The notes below the pieces were generated by a model. It was not told where the DNA came from. It searched no databases and was given only the letters and a program-made list of their open reading frames with translations. The position numbers and the translations under genes were made by a program. A stretch of DNA of 38,332 nucleotides from a virus, in IMG/VR virus record IMGVR_UViG_3300021976_000040, positions 1 through 38,332 of that record; one strand, 5' to 3'. Shown here piece by piece: positions 28,989 to 37,190 of this stretch (position 1 is its first letter; the number at the start of each line of letters is the position of its first letter).

Positions 28989-29306
28989 ATGTCTTTCGAC
29001 GTTCTCAAACACACGTACGCGGTGGCGTGTCCTACGCTCGCGCCCGAAGCCATCGAGGCGGTAGTCGAGGCGGCGCTCGTCCGCGCGCAGGAAAAACATC
29101 CCGATTTCGAGCGGTTCGCGCCGGCGATGGAATTTCTCGCGACGGTGTTCTTTACCGATCACACGCATATGCCGCTCGACGACTATCTCGAAACGCTGTA
29201 TTGCGGGGTCAAGCACGGCGATTACTCGAAGGGCTGGCGGGCCGATCTGCGGCGCGCGAAGGCCACGCCCGCGCCGGTCGTTGAGGCGGCCGCGCTCGTG
29301 CATTGA
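28989..29306 (+). CDS. Hypothetical protein, 105 aa
   Basis: ATG 28989, 4 nt after the previous stop. Helical: LAPEAIEAVVEAALVRAQEK then FAPAMEFLATVFFTDH and PLDDYLETLYCGVKHGD. Similar short helical proteins lie between the needle and acetyltransferase genes in P22-like phages; no assigned role. Directly abuts the GTG of the next gene. Confidence 0.7.
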   Translation: MSFDVLKHTYAVACPTLAPEAIEAVVEAALVRAQEKHPDFERFAPAMEFLATVFFTDHTHMPLDDYLETLYCGVKHGDYSKGWRADLRRAKATPAPVVEAAALVH

Positions 29307-29756
29307 GTGATCTCATTCGAGCGTACGGCGAATGTCGCGCTGGTGCGCGCGATCTTCCTCGAATCGTTTCCCACGCTCGAGGCGGAACGCGACGCGGAGA
29401 TTTTCGACCATTTCACGCGGGCGAATCACTGCATCTTGGCGCGGGTCGACGGCGATCTCGCCGGGCTCTATATGGTCGTGGAACTCAATCCAGTACTCGC
29501 CGAGGTCCATTTCGCGCTGCTGCGCTGGACGTGGGGCGCGGTGGCGCTCGAAGTCGCGCGGGCGATGTACGCGTGGTTCTGGGCGAACACTTCGTACATG
29601 CGGGTGATTGGCGGTATCGCGGCGGATAATCCGCTGGCGCTCTGTCATGCGAAAAAGATCGGTTTCGCCGTGTGGGGCCGGAACGAGTGCGCCATGCGGA
29701 AACGGGGCAAATTGACGGATTTAATCATGGTTGGAATGACGAGGGGTGCTCAATGA
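29307..29756 (+). CDS. GNAT-fold protein, P22 gp14-like
   Basis: 149 residues from GTG 29307. GNAT acetyltransferase features: ANHCILARVDGDLAGLYMVV, a central EVHFALLRWTWG strand, YMRVIGGIAADNPLALCHAK and KIGFAVWGRN. In P22 the gene between needle and gp7 encodes gp14 of the same fold and is needed for infectivity. Acetyl-CoA site is not fully evident. The start GTG follows the previous stop without overlap. Confidence 0.8.
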   Translation: MISFERTANVALVRAIFLESFPTLEAERDAEIFDHFTRANHCILARVDGDLAGLYMVVELNPVLAEVHFALLRWTWGAVALEVARAMYAWFWANTSYMRVIGGIAADNPLALCHAKKIGFAVWGRNECAMRKRGKLTDLIMVGMTRGAQ

Positions 29757-30901
29757 TTTGGGAACACATGACGCGGTGCGTGTTGTGCGACGCCTTCGGG
29801 GCCGGTAGTGCGGTGAGCGGTGTGGCGCAGGCGGCGGGTAACGTCGCCTCCGCTGGCATCCAGGCGGGCGCAATTCTGTCGGCGGCGGGCACGGCGGCGG
29901 ACGCGACGCGGTACGGCGTCGACGCCACGAAAGACGCGGCCGCGAATAGTCTCGCGTTCAACTCGAACGTTTACAAAGACACGCAGGCGAACGAGGCGCC
30001 GTATCGCGCCGCCGGAGCGCAAGCCGCGAACTCGCTCGCGACGGGCCTTTCCGATGGCACGCTCACGGCGGGCTATGGGAAGGAGTTCGCGGCGCCGGCT
30101 CCGTTCACGTACGCGGATAACCCAAACGCTACCGCGGCGCCGTTCACGTACGGCGCAAATCCGAACGCTACCGCGGCGCCGTTCTCCTTCACGGGCGCGG
30201 ATCTCGAGAACGATCCGGCGTATCGGTTCCGGTTACAGCAGGGGCTGCAGGCGCAAGAGCGATCCGCGGCCGCGGCCGGTGGTCTTGTCTCGGGCGGGCA
30301 ATTGAAGGCGGCGTCCGATTACGCGCAGGGCTCGGCGTCGCAGCAGTACCAGACCTCGCTCGGGAACGCGCGCGACACGTACCAACAGAATTTCGCGAAC
30401 ACGGGAACGACTTATGAAGCGGGCCGCGCCGATGCGCTGCAAAGCTATCAACAGAATTACGCGAACACGGGGAATACGTACCAACAGGGCTACTCGAACT
30501 CGGCCGGAAATTATCAACAGTCGTACGCGAACTCGCTCGCGGCATATCAACAAGCGTACGGCCAATTTGAATCGCAGCAAGGCAACGAGTACGCGGTGAC
30601 GGGTACGGCGACGAGCGGAAACGCGGCGGCGGGCAATAACGCGAACGTCAACATGGGCGCGGCGAACTCGATCGCGGCGCAAACGGCGGCCGGGTCGGCG
30701 AACTCGACGGCGGCCACGGGGCAACTGGCGAACGCGGTCACGGGCGGCATTGGGGGTGTGGTGAACTCGCTGGCACGGCCGGCAACGAACTACGTCGGGA
30801 GTTACAACGCGGCGCCCACAACGTCGCAGTGGAGCTCGTACGACGCGACGGGCACGAACGCCGGGTATCGTTCTTACGACGCGTACGGAAATTTGGTCTA
30901 A
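29753..30901 (+). CDS. Ejection/DNA transfer protein, P22 gp7-like
   Basis: 382 residues from ATG 29753 (MIWEHMTRCVLCDAFGAG), overlapping the previous stop. The N-terminus has a small-residue helical region (VAQAAGNVASAGIQAGAILS); residues 110-150 hold three 13-residue units (PFTYADNPNATAA, PFTYGANPNATAA, PFSFTGADLENDP), the second ending in the gp7-like DPAYRFRLQQGLQAQERSAA. Residues 195-275 hold tandem YQQxYANTxxT repeats. It enters the host with the DNA and helps build the translocation path. Gly/Ala/Asn-rich C-terminus. Confidence 0.85.
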   Translation: MIWEHMTRCVLCDAFGAGSAVSGVAQAAGNVASAGIQAGAILSAAGTAADATRYGVDATKDAAANSLAFNSNVYKDTQANEAPYRAAGAQAANSLATGLSDGTLTAGYGKEFAAPAPFTYADNPNATAAPFTYGANPNATAAPFSFTGADLENDPAYRFRLQQGLQAQERSAAAAGGLVSGGQLKAASDYAQGSASQQYQTSLGNARDTYQQNFANTGTTYEAGRADALQSYQQNYANTGNTYQQGYSNSAGNYQQSYANSLAAYQQAYGQFESQQGNEYAVTGTATSGNAAAGNNANVNMGAANSIAAQTAAGSANSTAATGQLANAVTGGIGGVVNSLARPATNYVGSYNAAPTTSQWSSYDATGTNAGYRSYDAYGNLV

Positions 30902-30910
30902 GGGGTTTCT

Positions 30911-32581
30911 ATGGCTGCGTTCGGCATATTCAATCAACCAACTACCGCAATTCTGAATCCGCTCGATCTCGAGGCGAAACGCATCCTCATACGTAACGCG
31001 CTCGCGGCGGGCACGCTGCAGCAGCAGCAAATCCAGGGCGGGCAAATGTCGCTCGATCAGGAGCGGCGCGCGGTTGCCGATCAACAAGCGGCGCGCGCCG
31101 CGCAAATCAATTACTACAGCGGGGCGCCTCCGGCGAACGCGCTCGCGCCGCCTGGCGGGTCTCCTCAATCCGGGCCGCCTGACCCATCGGCGGCGCCTCC
31201 TGGCGCGGGTCCTGCTCCGGCGCCTCCGCAACGGGTGGCGCGGCCGCCGGTGCCGACGATCGGGGAATTGATACGGCGCGGTATGCCTCCGGCTGCTGCA
31301 ACCGGATTCCTAGAATCACTCCAGAAGATAGAGAAGACCTCGGCGGAAATTGACGCGTCACACGCCACGGCCGCGAAAGCAACCGCTGATGCGCAGGGCG
31401 CGATTGCGTCGCAGCGGTCGGATATGGCGAACATGCTCGTGCAGACGGGTATGAATCCCGAAGTGCTGGCGTGGAACCTGGACCATTACGCGTCGCTTGG
31501 GCCGCAACAGGCGGCGGAAGCGCAACAACTCAAACAACGGCTCGGGTCGCTCGCGCCGGGCGATCAACTCGCGCTCATGAAATCGATGGCGAGCGCGCCG
31601 GCCACGCTCAACGCGAACACGGCCGCGTCAACCGCGGCGAATACGGCGGCACGTTTCGAGGCGGAGGCGCCGGGTATCGCGTCACGCAATCTCACGGCGG
31701 CGCAACAAGCCGCGGGTACGGCGCCGATTCAACCAACGGATAAAGCGCGGCTCGAGCGCGAGGCGGCGGTCGCCGCGGAAACGCGGCGCCACAATCGCGT
31801 CGACGAATCGAACGCGGCCGCGGCTCGTGAATCACTGGCGCTCACGCCCGAAGCTCGGGACCAAATGGCGGATCTTTTCCATTCAACCGGACAATTGCCG
31901 AATCTCGGCATGGGCGCCGCGGTAGCAAAGACGCGCTCCGACATTATCAACCGTACGGCGGCGAAATATCCGTCAGGCGATATGGCGCTTAACGCGGCGG
32001 AATACAAAGCTAATACGTCCTCGCTGCGCAATGTGCAGGGGACGCTCGATACGCTCACGGCGTTTGAGTCGGCGGGGCTCAAAAATTTGAAGATGTTCAC
32101 GGACGCGGCCGCGAAGATTCCCGATACAGGTATCCCGTGGCTGAATCTGCCGGTGCGGATGCTTGATGAAAAGCTCGTCGGGTCGACCAATATGACAGTG
32201 GTCAACGCGGCGCGCGAAATCGGGCTGCGTGAAATCGCTCGCGTCACGAACGATCCGAAGCTCTCGGGCGTACTCTCCGATAGCGCGCGGCATGAGGTGC
32301 AAGGGTTCGCGCCGGCGAACGCCACGCTCCCTCAAATTATGGCGGTGGTGAAGACGCTGCAGAAGGATATGGCGAACGTCCATAGTTCACTCACCGAACA
32401 ACGCGACGCGATACAAACGCGGATTAAGAATCCGATGGGCGGCGGCGATGCTTCGACGGGCGGCAGCGCCGCAAAGATTCCCGCCGGGGCTGTCTCGGTG
32501 ACTGATCCGGCGGGCGGCGTGCATACCTTCCCTGACGCGGCGGCGGCCGATCAATTCCGCAAACTGGCAAACATCAAATAA
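30911..32581 (+). CDS. Ejection/DNA transfer protein, P22 gp20-like
   Basis: 556 residues. ATG 30911 follows TAAGGGG. N-terminus FNQPTTAILNPLDLEAKRIL, a Gln-rich stretch, then a Pro-rich disordered segment (PPANALAPPGG to VARPPVP, 75-125) and a long alpha-helical C-terminal two thirds (AEAQQLKQRLGSLAPGDQLA, MLDEKLVGSTNMTVVNAARE). Position between gp7- and gp16-like genes matches P22 gp20. It ends in IPAGAVSVTDPAGGVHTFPD, a short beta-hairpin repeat motif seen in many phage ejection proteins. TAATG couples it to the next gene. Confidence 0.8.
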   Translation: MAAFGIFNQPTTAILNPLDLEAKRILIRNALAAGTLQQQQIQGGQMSLDQERRAVADQQAARAAQINYYSGAPPANALAPPGGSPQSGPPDPSAAPPGAGPAPAPPQRVARPPVPTIGELIRRGMPPAAATGFLESLQKIEKTSAEIDASHATAAKATADAQGAIASQRSDMANMLVQTGMNPEVLAWNLDHYASLGPQQAAEAQQLKQRLGSLAPGDQLALMKSMASAPATLNANTAASTAANTAARFEAEAPGIASRNLTAAQQAAGTAPIQPTDKARLEREAAVAAETRRHNRVDESNAAAARESLALTPEARDQMADLFHSTGQLPNLGMGAAVAKTRSDIINRTAAKYPSGDMALNAAEYKANTSSLRNVQGTLDTLTAFESAGLKNLKMFTDAAAKIPDTGIPWLNLPVRMLDEKLVGSTNMTVVNAAREIGLREIARVTNDPKLSGVLSDSARHEVQGFAPANATLPQIMAVVKTLQKDMANVHSSLTEQRDAIQTRIKNPMGGGDASTGGSAAKIPAGAVSVTDPAGGVHTFPDAAAADQFRKLANIK

Positions 32582-35500
32582 TGGCTACGTCCACAATCGA
32601 TTACGCGGCGCTCGCCAAACAAGCGGGCGCGATCACGTCGGCGCCGGCCGGAGTTGATTACACAGAGTTAGCGAAGAAAGCCGGGGCGATCGCAAGTAAG
32701 CCGGCTGCGGACATACCGGACGCGGGCAAGCAGATGAGTGAATCCGTGAAGGCCGCGGCGCTCGATCGCATGAAACTCGACAATCCCTACAATTTCGAGG
32801 ACACCTCCGGCGGCGGCTTCCTCGAATCCGCGGGCCAGTCCTTCATGGGCGCGGTGAAGGGTCTCGCGCACCTTCCCAGTTTTAACGATACGAGTCCTAC
32901 AGCGTCGGGCGACGCGATCAAGGATGTTCCGGCGCAACCGCTCCAACGTGTAACCGATCAGGCGCTCGCGGGCAACCTGGCGGGCGCGGCCGGTACGGTC
33001 GTCGGCACGGCGGGCGCGATTGCCGCGCCGGCGCTGGTCGCGAAGGGTGTCGCGATGGTGCCGGGGGCGGCTCGTGCGGTCGCTGGTGGCGTGAAACTGC
33101 CTCGCTCAGGCACGCCGGTACAGCGTGCCGCTGTTGACTACGCGCTCGAACACGGCGCGCCGCTCGATGCGGCCGCGGCTACTCTTAACCCTCTCGTGCG
33201 TGGAACGCAGGAACTCGCCCAAACCACGGTAGGCGCCAGCAGCATGGCGCAGCGCGCCATCCTGGAGCGCAACGAGTGGTACGCGCAACACGGGCGTAAA
33301 CTCGCGGACGAAGTACACCCTACCTCCGCAACGCCCGAAACCGCGGCGCGGTCTGTCGCCGAACAAGGCGTTAAAACTATCAAGGCGTCCGACGCGGGCG
33401 CCTCCGATGCTTACGCCGCGCTGCGTGAACGGGAACTCGATCCAAAGAACATTGTCGAAGTTCAAACGGGCACGAAAAAGGAGACGCGGCGACTACAAAC
33501 GGGCAAGGAAACCGTGCCGTACGGCGATGATATGGTCGACGAACACGGCAACCTCGCCACGTATGAGAAACCGGTCTTCGAGGATGTAACGCGGGATGTG
33601 CCTGTCACGGAAAAGATTGCGTTTCCGGTCGACCAGGGCGAACTTCAGGCACGGTTTAAGCCGGTGCTCGCGCAACTCGAACGGCAAACACGCCTCGGAC
33701 AAAGCCAGTACGCGCCCGCGCAATTAGCGGTTGAGGATCTGACGAACGGGCCGCGCTTTGTGTCGGCGTCGATTGCCGAAAAGAATCTCGGCGCGCTGAA
33801 ACGGGTCGTCGATAACAATACGCTGACAGGTGGAGTCCGTAACGAGGCGGGCGGGCTCGCGTCTGCGGCCGTGGGTGAACTACAAAACGCGATCGATTCA
33901 GCGGTGAAGCAACACGGCGGCGTCGAGGCGCTGAACGATCTTCATACCGGGCGCCTCAAAACCGCGGGTAAGTACGCGGCTATCGATCTTGTCGACCAGT
34001 TCAAGGCTGAACCGGTAAAGTTGTTCGAGCAACTGACACAAGCGCGCGACGGCGGCATCGAATTATTGAACAAGGTGCAGGAACTTGCGCCTCAACAAAT
34101 GCCGCAGCTCGGGCGCGCCTGGCTCGATGGCGCGCTCGACAAGGCCACGGAAAGCGGCGGCTTTGGGCATGCTGACAGGCTGTTTACGCAGTGGCAGAAT
34201 CTCGGCGACAAAACCAAGAGTATTCTTTTTAAGAATCCGACGCTCATCTCGGATCTCGGCAAGTTCTTTCAGAGCGCGAAGGACTCGGCGACGGTCGAGG
34301 GCGTCTCAAAAACCGCTAAGGTCGGACATATCACGGCACAGGGCGCGCTCGTGTGGTCCAATCCGATCGCGGGCGGCGGCTACATCGTCGCTGGCAACGT
34401 CATATCGCGGTTGCTTTATAACCCGCGCTTCGTGCGGGCCGCCATAGGCGCTATGAAGGCGGACGCGACGAATCCAAACATGTTCGCGTTCGCTGCCAAA
34501 CGCCTCACGGAAGCGGCGGGCGTGGAAGCTGTGCCTCTATCCACGCAAAGCGCGGACGGGGTATCGACAATTGGGGCCGATGTAGCGCCACAATTGAAGG
34601 GAGTCAATGCAACATCCGAAGGAATTAGAGGACAAGGGCAAGCGGTACCGGGTGAGGCTGGAGGAAGCGCGACTGCTGGCGCTGGAGCGCGCGCGGGCGG
34701 CGGATCAACCGACACAACAATCAGTATCCCTGGAAGCTCTGGCGGCGGCTACAAAGCCCAATACAGCCTCAAAGAATTAGGGGACCTTAACGCCTCCCAT
34801 AGCGGGCGGACGTTCTCGAAAAATCCTGCATACAAACTCACGAATGAACGCGATTACGCGAACGCGGTCAATCAAGGGAAAGTGGTCGAAGGCGCGTCGC
34901 GTTCTAAGTTCGACCCGTCGCTCCACATTACCGACAATCCCGATATGGCGAACGGGCCGCTCGCGATCGATCCGGCGGGGAACGTCATCGGCGGCAACGG
35001 GCGAAAAATGATCCTCGATCGCGTCTACGCGGGCAATCCCAAGGGCGCGGCCGCGTATCGCGCGGCGCTTGAAGCGAAGGCGGCGCAGTTCGGGCTCGAT
35101 CCTGCCGCCGTCAAGGGCATGAAGCAGCCGGTACTCGTGCGCGAAATTCCCGAATCGGAGTTCGCCGGGCCGAATGCCAAGCAGGACGCGATTACCGATT
35201 TCAACAAGAAGGGCACGGCGGAACTCACGCCGGGCGAGCGCGCGATCTCGGACTCGCGGCGCGTCTCCGCGGCCACGCTCGAACACGTCGCCGCTCGCCT
35301 CGATAGCGTGGGCGCAAACGCCACAGTCGCGGACGTGCTGCAGGGCAAGGGCGGCGGCGACGTGCTCGCGAAGTTGGTCGGCGATGGCGTGGTCTCGCCG
35401 CAGGAACAGGCCGCGTTCGTCACGTCCGAAGGCGAGCTCACGCCGGCGGGTAAGTCGCGCATCTCGGCTCTCATGGTCGGGCGCTTCTTCCGCGATCCGG

Positions 35501-35964
35501 CGCAACTCGACGCGATCGCGCCGTCGGTACGTAACCAGGTGGAACGCATCGCGGCGCCGCTGGCGCAAGTCGAATCGCTCCCAGACTGGAACCTCACGCC
35601 CACGATAAAAAAGGCGCTCGTGCTCATTCGCGAGGCGGAGAAACTCGGCGTTAAGAATCTGGACGATTACATAACGCAGCAGGGCATGTTCGGCAAGGAG
35701 AATCTGGGCGCGGATGTGATCGATATGGCGCACGCGCTGAAGAGTGGCGGGGCGGAGTCGGTGAAAGCCGGCGCGCGTCAGTACGCGGAAGAAGCGGTCC
35801 ACGCGTCGAAGTCGGGCGGCAGTGGTATGTTCGGCGATCTTCCGACGCCGGCGCAATCGTTCCAGGACGCGTTCTCCGCGGAAGCCATCGCGGCGCGGAC
35901 GGCGGCGATCAAAGCAGCACGGGCAAAGCCCAACGCGAACGCGCTCGCGCCTAAGAAAAACTAG
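32581..35964 (+). CDS. Large ejection protein (gp16-like) with ddrB-ParB-like domain
   Basis: 1127 residues, larger than P22 gp16 (609). Start ATG 32581 with two copies of the short motif IDYAALAKQAGA / VDYTELAKKAGA at residues 5-30. Then a Gly/Ala hydrophobic region (GAAGTVVGTAGAIAAPALVA), helical mid-part, and a Gly/Ala/Ser-rich linker (676-735). From about 738 a ddrB-like ParB domain follows: DLNASHSGRTF, NGPLAIDPAGNVIGGNGR and PVLVREIPESEF, known from phage DarB-type injected proteins that act on incoming DNA. The linker coincides with a nested out-of-frame ORF (34607-34780). It is the last late gene. Confidence 0.82.
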   Translation: MATSTIDYAALAKQAGAITSAPAGVDYTELAKKAGAIASKPAADIPDAGKQMSESVKAAALDRMKLDNPYNFEDTSGGGFLESAGQSFMGAVKGLAHLPSFNDTSPTASGDAIKDVPAQPLQRVTDQALAGNLAGAAGTVVGTAGAIAAPALVAKGVAMVPGAARAVAGGVKLPRSGTPVQRAAVDYALEHGAPLDAAAATLNPLVRGTQELAQTTVGASSMAQRAILERNEWYAQHGRKLADEVHPTSATPETAARSVAEQGVKTIKASDAGASDAYAALRERELDPKNIVEVQTGTKKETRRLQTGKETVPYGDDMVDEHGNLATYEKPVFEDVTRDVPVTEKIAFPVDQGELQARFKPVLAQLERQTRLGQSQYAPAQLAVEDLTNGPRFVSASIAEKNLGALKRVVDNNTLTGGVRNEAGGLASAAVGELQNAIDSAVKQHGGVEALNDLHTGRLKTAGKYAAIDLVDQFKAEPVKLFEQLTQARDGGIELLNKVQELAPQQMPQLGRAWLDGALDKATESGGFGHADRLFTQWQNLGDKTKSILFKNPTLISDLGKFFQSAKDSATVEGVSKTAKVGHITAQGALVWSNPIAGGGYIVAGNVISRLLYNPRFVRAAIGAMKADATNPNMFAFAAKRLTEAAGVEAVPLSTQSADGVSTIGADVAPQLKGVNATSEGIRGQGQAVPGEAGGSATAGAGARAGGGSTDTTISIPGSSGGGYKAQYSLKELGDLNASHSGRTFSKNPAYKLTNERDYANAVNQGKVVEGASRSKFDPSLHITDNPDMANGPLAIDPAGNVIGGNGRKMILDRVYAGNPKGAAAYRAALEAKAAQFGLDPAAVKGMKQPVLVREIPESEFAGPNAKQDAITDFNKKGTAELTPGERAISDSRRVSAATLEHVAARLDSVGANATVADVLQGKGGGDVLAKLVGDGVVSPQEQAAFVTSEGELTPAGKSRISALMVGRFFRDPAQLDAIAPSVRNQVERIAAPLAQVESLPDWNLTPTIKKALVLIREAEKLGVKNLDDYITQQGMFGKENLGADVIDMAHALKSGGAESVKAGARQYAEEAVHASKSGGSGMFGDLPTPAQSFQDAFSAEAIAARTAAIKAARAKPNANALAPKKN
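34607..34780 (+). CDS. Possible nested overlapping gene, 57 aa
   Basis: ATG 34607 is preceded by GAAGGGAG, an excellent Shine-Dalgarno at 3-4 nt, inside the 1127-aa gene but out of frame. The product starts MQHPKELEDKGKRYRVRLEE and continues as a charged helix (ARLLALERARAADQ), a typical compact protein. In the host frame this DNA encodes only a low-complexity Gly/Ala/Ser linker. Translation is plausible; function unknown. A relic of a formerly separate gene is the alternative. Confidence 0.5.
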   Translation: MQHPKELEDKGKRYRVRLEEARLLALERARAADQPTQQSVSLEALAAATKPNTASKN

Positions 35965-36299
35965 GCGCGCCGCGGCCGTGAGGTTTCGCGCGCCATCGTT
36001 TCGCGAAGCGCGGCGTTTAGGTGCTGTTGATACTTTCCCGGCTTGCTCTTGAGCCATGCGACGATATCGGCGTCAATACGCACGGTAACGGGGGCTTTCT
36101 TGACTCGGTACATCGCGGCGAGCTCGGCGTCGGTGAGCTCTGGTATCTCTTTCAGATCGGCTTCGGTCGGGTCTGGGCCTTTCGCCTTGAGACGTGCCAC
36201 GGTCGCCCGAAATGCTGCTGATTTAGCGTACGCTCTGATATCGCTTTCGCTCCTTACGATGAGCTTTTCGCGCCGTGATGATCCTGCAGACTTTTTCAT
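35961..36299 (-). CDS. brnA: BrnA-like antitoxin
   Basis: 112 residues from ATG 36299. Middle and C-terminus match BrnA: PELTDAELAAMYRVKKAPVT, then VTVRIDADIVAWLKSKPGKY and QHLNAALRETMARE, the ribbon-helix-helix DNA-binding end. It neutralises BrnT and autoregulates the operon. The N-terminal basic part overlaps the 3' end of brnT by 77 nt. Its stop interleaves with the large ejection gene's stop in CTAG (35961-35964). Minus strand, after the late genes. Confidence 0.88.
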   Translation of the reverse strand: MKKSAGSSRREKLIVRSESDIRAYAKSAAFRATVARLKAKGPDPTEADLKEIPELTDAELAAMYRVKKAPVTVRIDADIVAWLKSKPGKYQQHLNAALRETMARETSRPRRA

Positions 36300-36507
36300 T
36301 GTTTTCTAACTCTCTCCATGTGTAGACAACGAATAAAACAAACCCGCCAACATCTCCGATAAGGGTATGCCGTTCCTCGCCTTTTACGACTCGGCTCGGT
36401 CCTGGGATGGCGTGCGTGTCTGAAAACGCGAGCGAAACGAAGCTGAAATCGAAACCGCGCTCGGCTACGATTTTCGCCTCTTTGTTTTCGTCCCAAGTGA
36501 ACCGCAT
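36223..36507 (-). CDS. brnT: BrnT-like ribonuclease toxin
   Basis: 94 residues from ATG 36507. Starts MRFTWDENKEAKIVAERGFD, then FVSLAFSDTHAI, EERHTLIGDVGGFVLFVVYT and RIITARKAHRKERKRY: all core BrnT motifs, including the conserved Arg-Ala-rich end. BrnT is a RelE-fold ribonuclease that arrests translation. Upstream lies a promoter with repeated TGTACGTA sites. In a prophage the pair could stabilise lysogeny or limit superinfecting phages. Confidence 0.9.
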   Translation of the reverse strand: MRFTWDENKEAKIVAERGFDFSFVSLAFSDTHAIPGPSRVVKGEERHTLIGDVGGFVLFVVYTWRELENNEKVCRIITARKAHRKERKRYQSVR

Positions 36508-36516
36508 CTACTCTTC

Positions 36517-36545
36517 TATTGTACGTATCTTTATGTACGTACACA
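36517..36545 (-). promoter_or_regulatory. brnTA promoter and operator
   Basis: Minus strand: TTGTGT (36540-36545) and TACAAT (36517-36522) are separated by 17 bp, a good sigma70-type promoter. Between and over them lie TGTACGTA (36520-36527) and the perfect palindrome TGTACGTACA (36534-36543), with a 14-nt pitch, in the position expected for BrnA autoregulation. AGAAGAG precedes the ATG. Confidence 0.7.
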
Positions 36546-36565
36546 ACTAGGGAGTTTCCTACACT

Positions 36566-36724
36566 ATGAACTACGCAGACGCTGAAATCGTCGCCGTCTC
36601 GGGCGCGGTCGTGACGCTCGCCCACGCGCCTACGCCGCCCGCGTCCCTGCAACTCTTCCGTAACGGGCTGCTCATGACGAAGGGCGCCGATTACGCGAAG
36701 TATTTCTCTTGGCGGCGGCGCTGA
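36566..36724 (+). pseudogene. Truncated tail-fibre head-binding fragment, 52 aa
   Basis: ATG 36566, with AGGGAG upstream. The frame reads VSGAVVTLAHAPTPPASLQL then FRNGLLMTKGADY, a sequence common at the start of phage tail fibres and spikes (PPxSLQLFxNGxLMxxGxDY...TITF). It then stops at SWRRR; the next frame continues with LLAAALIYAISYRV, the usual continuation, so a frameshift or deletion is likely. Only about 70 residues of a fibre protein survive. Confidence 0.55.
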
Positions 36725-36727
36725 TCT

Positions 36728-36910
36728 ATGCGATTTCTTACCGTGTTTGTAATCCCGAACGTGCCGGACGCGGAGCTCGCCGTGCTCGTGGCGCGGCTCG
36801 AGGCGTCGCTGCCCGCGTCTACCGTGGTTACGCAGCCGCTCGTCGGCGTGCCGGGGGTGTTCGACGTCACAATCTACGGGCACGAGCCCGTCGCGCCGGC
36901 GGCCGCGTAG
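36728..36910 (+). CDS. Small hypothetical protein, 60 aa
   Basis: ATG 36728, 4 nt after the fibre fragment. Begins MRFLTVFVIPNVPDAELAVL, with a ferredoxin-like beta-alpha pattern (VLVARLEASLPASTVV then FDVTIYGHE), ending EPVAPAAA. The first segment overlaps, in another frame, the leftover of the fibre reading. Its 3' end forms the left arm of a 19-bp inverted repeat. No family recognised. Confidence 0.55.
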   Translation: MRFLTVFVIPNVPDAELAVLVARLEASLPASTVVTQPLVGVPGVFDVTIYGHEPVAPAAA

Positions 36911-36947
36911 CGGTCTCCTCGATTATTTCGCCGGCGCGACGGGCTCG
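36883..36947. terminator. Perfect 19-bp inverted repeat, bidirectional terminator candidate
   Basis: Left arm 36883-36901 (CGAGCCCGTCGCGCCGGCG) and right arm 36929-36947 are perfect complements with a 27-nt loop containing both stop codons. It is between converging genes; each arm encodes EPVAPA at the end of the gene on its own strand. The U-tract is short on both sides, so it may be a termination hairpin or an RNA-stabilising one. Confidence 0.6.
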
Positions 36948-37024
36948 CTTTCGATTCCGAGGAGCTCGGCGAGCCAGTCGCATACCGACAAAGGACAAGC
37001 GGTGCTCCGCCTCGGCATCAGCAC
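36923..37024 (-). CDS. Possible small protein, 33 aa
   Basis: GTG 37024 has AAGGA five nt upstream. The peptide MLMPRRSTACPLSVCDWLAE continues LLGIESEPVAPAK. It converges on 36728-36910 and has the same EPVAPA ending because of the inverted repeat. Too short for certainty. The remaining spacer 37025-37190 shows no convincing gene. Confidence 0.35.
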   Translation of the reverse strand: MLMPRRSTACPLSVCDWLAELLGIESEPVAPAK

Positions 37025-37190
37025 AGCAATCCTTATTGAGGAGAAGACACGAAACGGAATTTAAAGCACGCTAACGATCAAGGGTGGTGTGTGGAATTCC
37101 ATGAGGGACTACTTGTGCCTGCTGAACACGCAGATCCGCGCCAGCGCTACAGCGCAGATTAAACCACCACGGACTAAACCATAAGATCGT

